A stretch of 5,706 bases of DNA from assembly GCA_017412025.1 (NCBI GenBank), contig JAFQOY010000085.1, positions 1 through 5,706 of the forward strand. Direction: 5' to 3'. This document shows, one piece after another, positions 5,260 to 5,706 of the stretch. The position numbers and the translations under genes are program-made. Every line of letters starts with the position of its first letter. Within the stretch, counting starts at the first letter, position 1. The notes beneath the pieces are model-generated. The model saw nothing but the letters and a program-made list of their open reading frames with translations, did no database searches and had not been told where the DNA came from. The DNA is from Clostridia bacterium (lineage in GTDB: Bacteria; Bacillota_A; Clostridia; Christensenellales; Aristaeellaceae).

Positions 5260-5706
5260 TTAGACTCGCTCAAATACGCGCGTGCCGCAGCGTACGGCCC
5301 ATGCTTTGCCGTCGCGGATGAGGAACTCGTGGCGCACGCCCTGATCGTAATCCTTTTCAGGATCATACGACAGGAAGCGGGTGCCGCCGCACCAGGCAAA
5401 AGCGGTCGTTGCGCCGTCGCGCGTGCGGGTGAGCCTGCCGTCCTTTTCTTCGATGGTCAGCACGCTCGGCACGCCCTCGTGGCCGATATACGTGCCGGTG
5501 ATCATCTCCGGCGCGGAGAAAGCACGGCCGACTGGGTTGAACCAGCGATGACTCCTGTCAAGCGGCATGCCCATGACGGCATTGTAAAGCCCCCACATCA
5601 GCTCGTCCATGTCCTCGTCGCCCTGATTGCACAGCACGGAGAAGCCATAGCCCTCGCCCAGCAGCAAGCCGCCCTTGGTGGATACGCCGTGCAGGCCGCC
5701 GGAATG
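5260..5706 (-). CDS. Beta-lactamase-fold serine hydrolase, C-terminal part (N terminus outside window)
   Basis: The frame stays open to the window edge: 148 codons and a stop, with no believable start (a TTG at 5667 has no ribosome site and would cut off a motif). The first residues visible are HSGGLHGVSTKGG, then LLLGEGYGFSVLCNQGD. H-S-G-G followed by a strand ending in a short N is the third active-site motif (equivalent to KTG) of the class C beta-lactamase/PBP4* serine hydrolase family. The nucleophile motif SxxK and the YxN motif should be upstream. After a short helical piece (DELMWGLYNAVMG), the rest (from about SHRWFNPVGR) looks like a beta-rich C-terminal domain often attached to such hydrolases: GTYIGHEGVPSVLTIEEKDGRL, then RHEFLIRDGKAWAVRCG. 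In this family substrates are peptides, D-amino-acid peptides or esters; which applies here cannot be told. It ends at the strong hairpin at 5204-5240. Confidence 0.82.
   Translation of the reverse strand, partial: HSGGLHGVSTKGGLLLGEGYGFSVLCNQGDEDMDELMWGLYNAVMGMPLDRSHRWFNPVGRAFSAPEMITGTYIGHEGVPSVLTIEEKDGRLTRTRDGATTAFAWCGGTRFLSYDPEKDYDQGVRHEFLIRDGKAWAVRCGTRVFERV

Noticed and set aside
3759..5399. 546-codon open frame on the minus strand
   Set aside because: It is antisense to the clearly recognised oxidoreductase, runs through two terminators and the end of the gamma-subunit gene, and is arginine/histidine/proline-rich without any domain.

Overview
The window looks like a chromosomal piece of a Gram-positive, anaerobic Firmicute (Clostridia-type). 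Four things suggest this: strong AGGAGG-type ribosome binding sites, a tmRNA whose CCA end is not encoded, a sodium-pump decarboxylase beta subunit, and moderately GC-rich genes set in AT-richer spacers. I cannot name a genus from sequence alone. This is mostly ordinary backbone, with one curious repeat region next to the tmRNA gene.

Left edge (1-320): the 3' end of the tmRNA gene ssrA, with its terminator. It is followed by a compact structured element of about 106 bp whose two ends both copy the tmRNA T-arm/acceptor sequence, one inverted and one direct. A second strong terminator closes the element. This is the least explained part of the window.

Regulatory pair (420-1028): a small Cro/C1-type (XRE) repressor reads leftward. 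A small helical protein of unknown function reads rightward from a good sigma-A promoter. A perfect 18-bp palindrome overlaps the -35 box of that promoter and is the likely operator. A hairpin between converging genes ends this block.

Middle (1059-3811): a 425-aa protein with the metal-ligand pattern of a ferritin-like diiron four-helix bundle reads leftward. Divergent from it is a two-gene operon encoding the membrane beta subunit of a Na+-translocating decarboxylase (OadB/GcdB/MmdB family) and a tiny gamma-like membrane subunit. No carboxyltransferase (alpha) or biotin-carrier gene is next to them, so the catalytic subunits must be elsewhere or these subunits serve another complex. A terminator hairpin follows the operon.

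Right part (4068-5706): a Gfo/Idh/MocA-type NAD(P)-dependent sugar oxidoreductase reads rightward. It converges on the C-terminal part of a beta-lactamase-fold serine hydrolase that is cut by the window edge. A 15-bp perfect stem separates the two.

No IS element, CRISPR array or complete defence system is visible.
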